From NCBI GenBank assembly GCA_000436915.1, contig HF993986.1, positions 1 to 6,392 of the forward strand: a DNA stretch of 6,392 nucleotides, read 5' to 3'. Positions 6,099 to 6,392 of this stretch are shown piece after piece. Made by a program: the position numbers and the translations under genes. Position 1 is the first letter of the stretch; each line of letters opens with the position of its first letter. The DNA is from Prevotella sp. CAG:1092. Its GTDB lineage: Bacteria > Bacteroidota > Bacteroidia > Bacteroidales > Bacteroidaceae. Under the pieces are notes generated by a model. It did no database searches, was not told the origin of the DNA, and saw only the letters and a list, made by a program, of their open reading frames with translations.

Positions 6099-6157
6099 TC
6101 ATTTGGCTATTCTTAAATCTTTAGATTTTCTAATTATTGAATTCATTTGGCTATTCT
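6099..6157. repeat. Duplicated 15-bp motif upstream of the RlmI-type gene
   Basis: TCATTTGGCTATTCT is present exactly at 6099-6113 and 6143-6157, 44 bp apart. The last seven bases, CTATTCT, also occur at 6087-6093. Between the copies lies a small inverted repeat, AAATC-TTTA-GATTT (6115-6128). The second copy ends 32 nt before the ATG at 6190. No convincing TAnnTTTG element is present, so I cannot tell whether these are regulator sites, promoter duplications or neutral repeats. Confidence 0.5.
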
Positions 6158-6189
6158 AATTATAGGAATTAAAGTATAAACAATAAAAG

Positions 6190-6392
6190 ATGTATAAGAC
6201 AATATATTTGAAAAAGGGTAAGGAAGAATCGCTAAAGCGTTTTCATCCTTGGATATTTTCGGGAGCTATTCTCCATGGTGACGACGATATTGCTGAGGGC
6301 GATATTGTAAGAGTGTTGTCGGCAGGTGGCGACTTCCTCGCAGTAGGTCATTTCCAAATTGGTTCTATCGCAGTAAGAGTGTTGTCGTTCAG
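6190..6392 (+). CDS. rlmI: RlmI-type 23S rRNA cytosine-C5 methyltransferase (N-terminal part)
   Basis: The first 67 residues are visible and the window end cuts the gene. They form the N-terminal PUA domain: KKGKEESLKRFHPWIFSGAI (8-27) closely resembles the start of E. coli RlmI (KGREKSLLRRHPWVFSGAV), followed by a small beta-rich stretch with EGDIVRV and LAVGHFQ. PUA domains position the enzyme on RNA. In the full family a RlmK/RlmI-like Rossmann methyltransferase domain follows and uses S-adenosylmethionine to form 5-methylcytosine in 23S rRNA; that part, with its catalytic cysteine, is not in this window. Full length is usually near 390 residues. The ATG at 6190 is preceded by in-frame stops and matches the family's N-terminus. 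The target nucleotide in this organism is assumed by homology, so the symbol is provisional. Confidence 0.87.
   Translation, partial: MYKTIYLKKGKEESLKRFHPWIFSGAILHGDDDIAEGDIVRVLSAGGDFLAVGHFQIGSIAVRVLSF

Noticed and set aside
1..6392. Mobile element, CRISPR array, phage or defence cassette
   Set aside because: There is no transposase or integrase coding sequence, no regularly spaced repeat array, no tRNA gene, and all sizable genes are housekeeping or envelope proteins.

Overview
The window looks like chromosomal core DNA from a Bacteroidota bacterium of the order Bacteroidales, most likely Prevotella or a close relative. Three things point there. Several promoter-like sites match the Bacteroidota consensus (TTTG, about 20 nt, TAnnTTTG) rather than -35/-10 boxes. 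Gene starts lack clear Shine-Dalgarno sequences and have A-rich leaders. The proteins present (DUF5687-type membrane protein, LolA-like chaperone, short DEDDy exonuclease next to an RlmI-type methyltransferase) are typical of the phylum. The genus is an inference and was not tested by any search.

Layout. Positions 1-467 hold no convincing protein gene. They contain a strong promoter match (122-153) followed about 90 nt later by an intrinsic terminator (210-247), which reads as a small independent RNA gene on the + strand. A long perfect hairpin (383-419) then probably ends transcription of the minus-strand genes. Three minus-strand genes follow, in transcription order from right to left: an FtsK/SpoIIIE DNA translocase (5310 to 2818), a LolA-like periplasmic lipoprotein chaperone (2669 to 2058) and a DUF5687-type polytopic membrane protein (1982 to 468). 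They may be one transcription unit. The 148-nt gap between ftsK and the LolA gene is a low-complexity tract with a GC-rich core. A 106-bp divergent promoter region separates ftsK from a + strand DEDDy 3'-5' exonuclease (5417-6058). After a repeat-bearing gap comes the first part of an RlmI-type 23S rRNA cytosine methyltransferase (from 6190, cut by the window end).

How the genes work together. FtsK handles chromosome segregation at the septum, the LolA-like protein handles envelope lipoprotein traffic, and the + strand pair is nucleic-acid housekeeping (an exonuclease and an rRNA modification enzyme). I see no phage genes, transposase, CRISPR array, toxin-antitoxin pair or defence cassette. 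The parts that coding genes do not explain are the small RNA locus with possible upstream operators, the purine-rich low-complexity segments, the GC-rich core between ftsK and the LolA gene, and a duplicated 15-bp motif ahead of the RlmI gene. No new multi-gene system is supported by this sequence.
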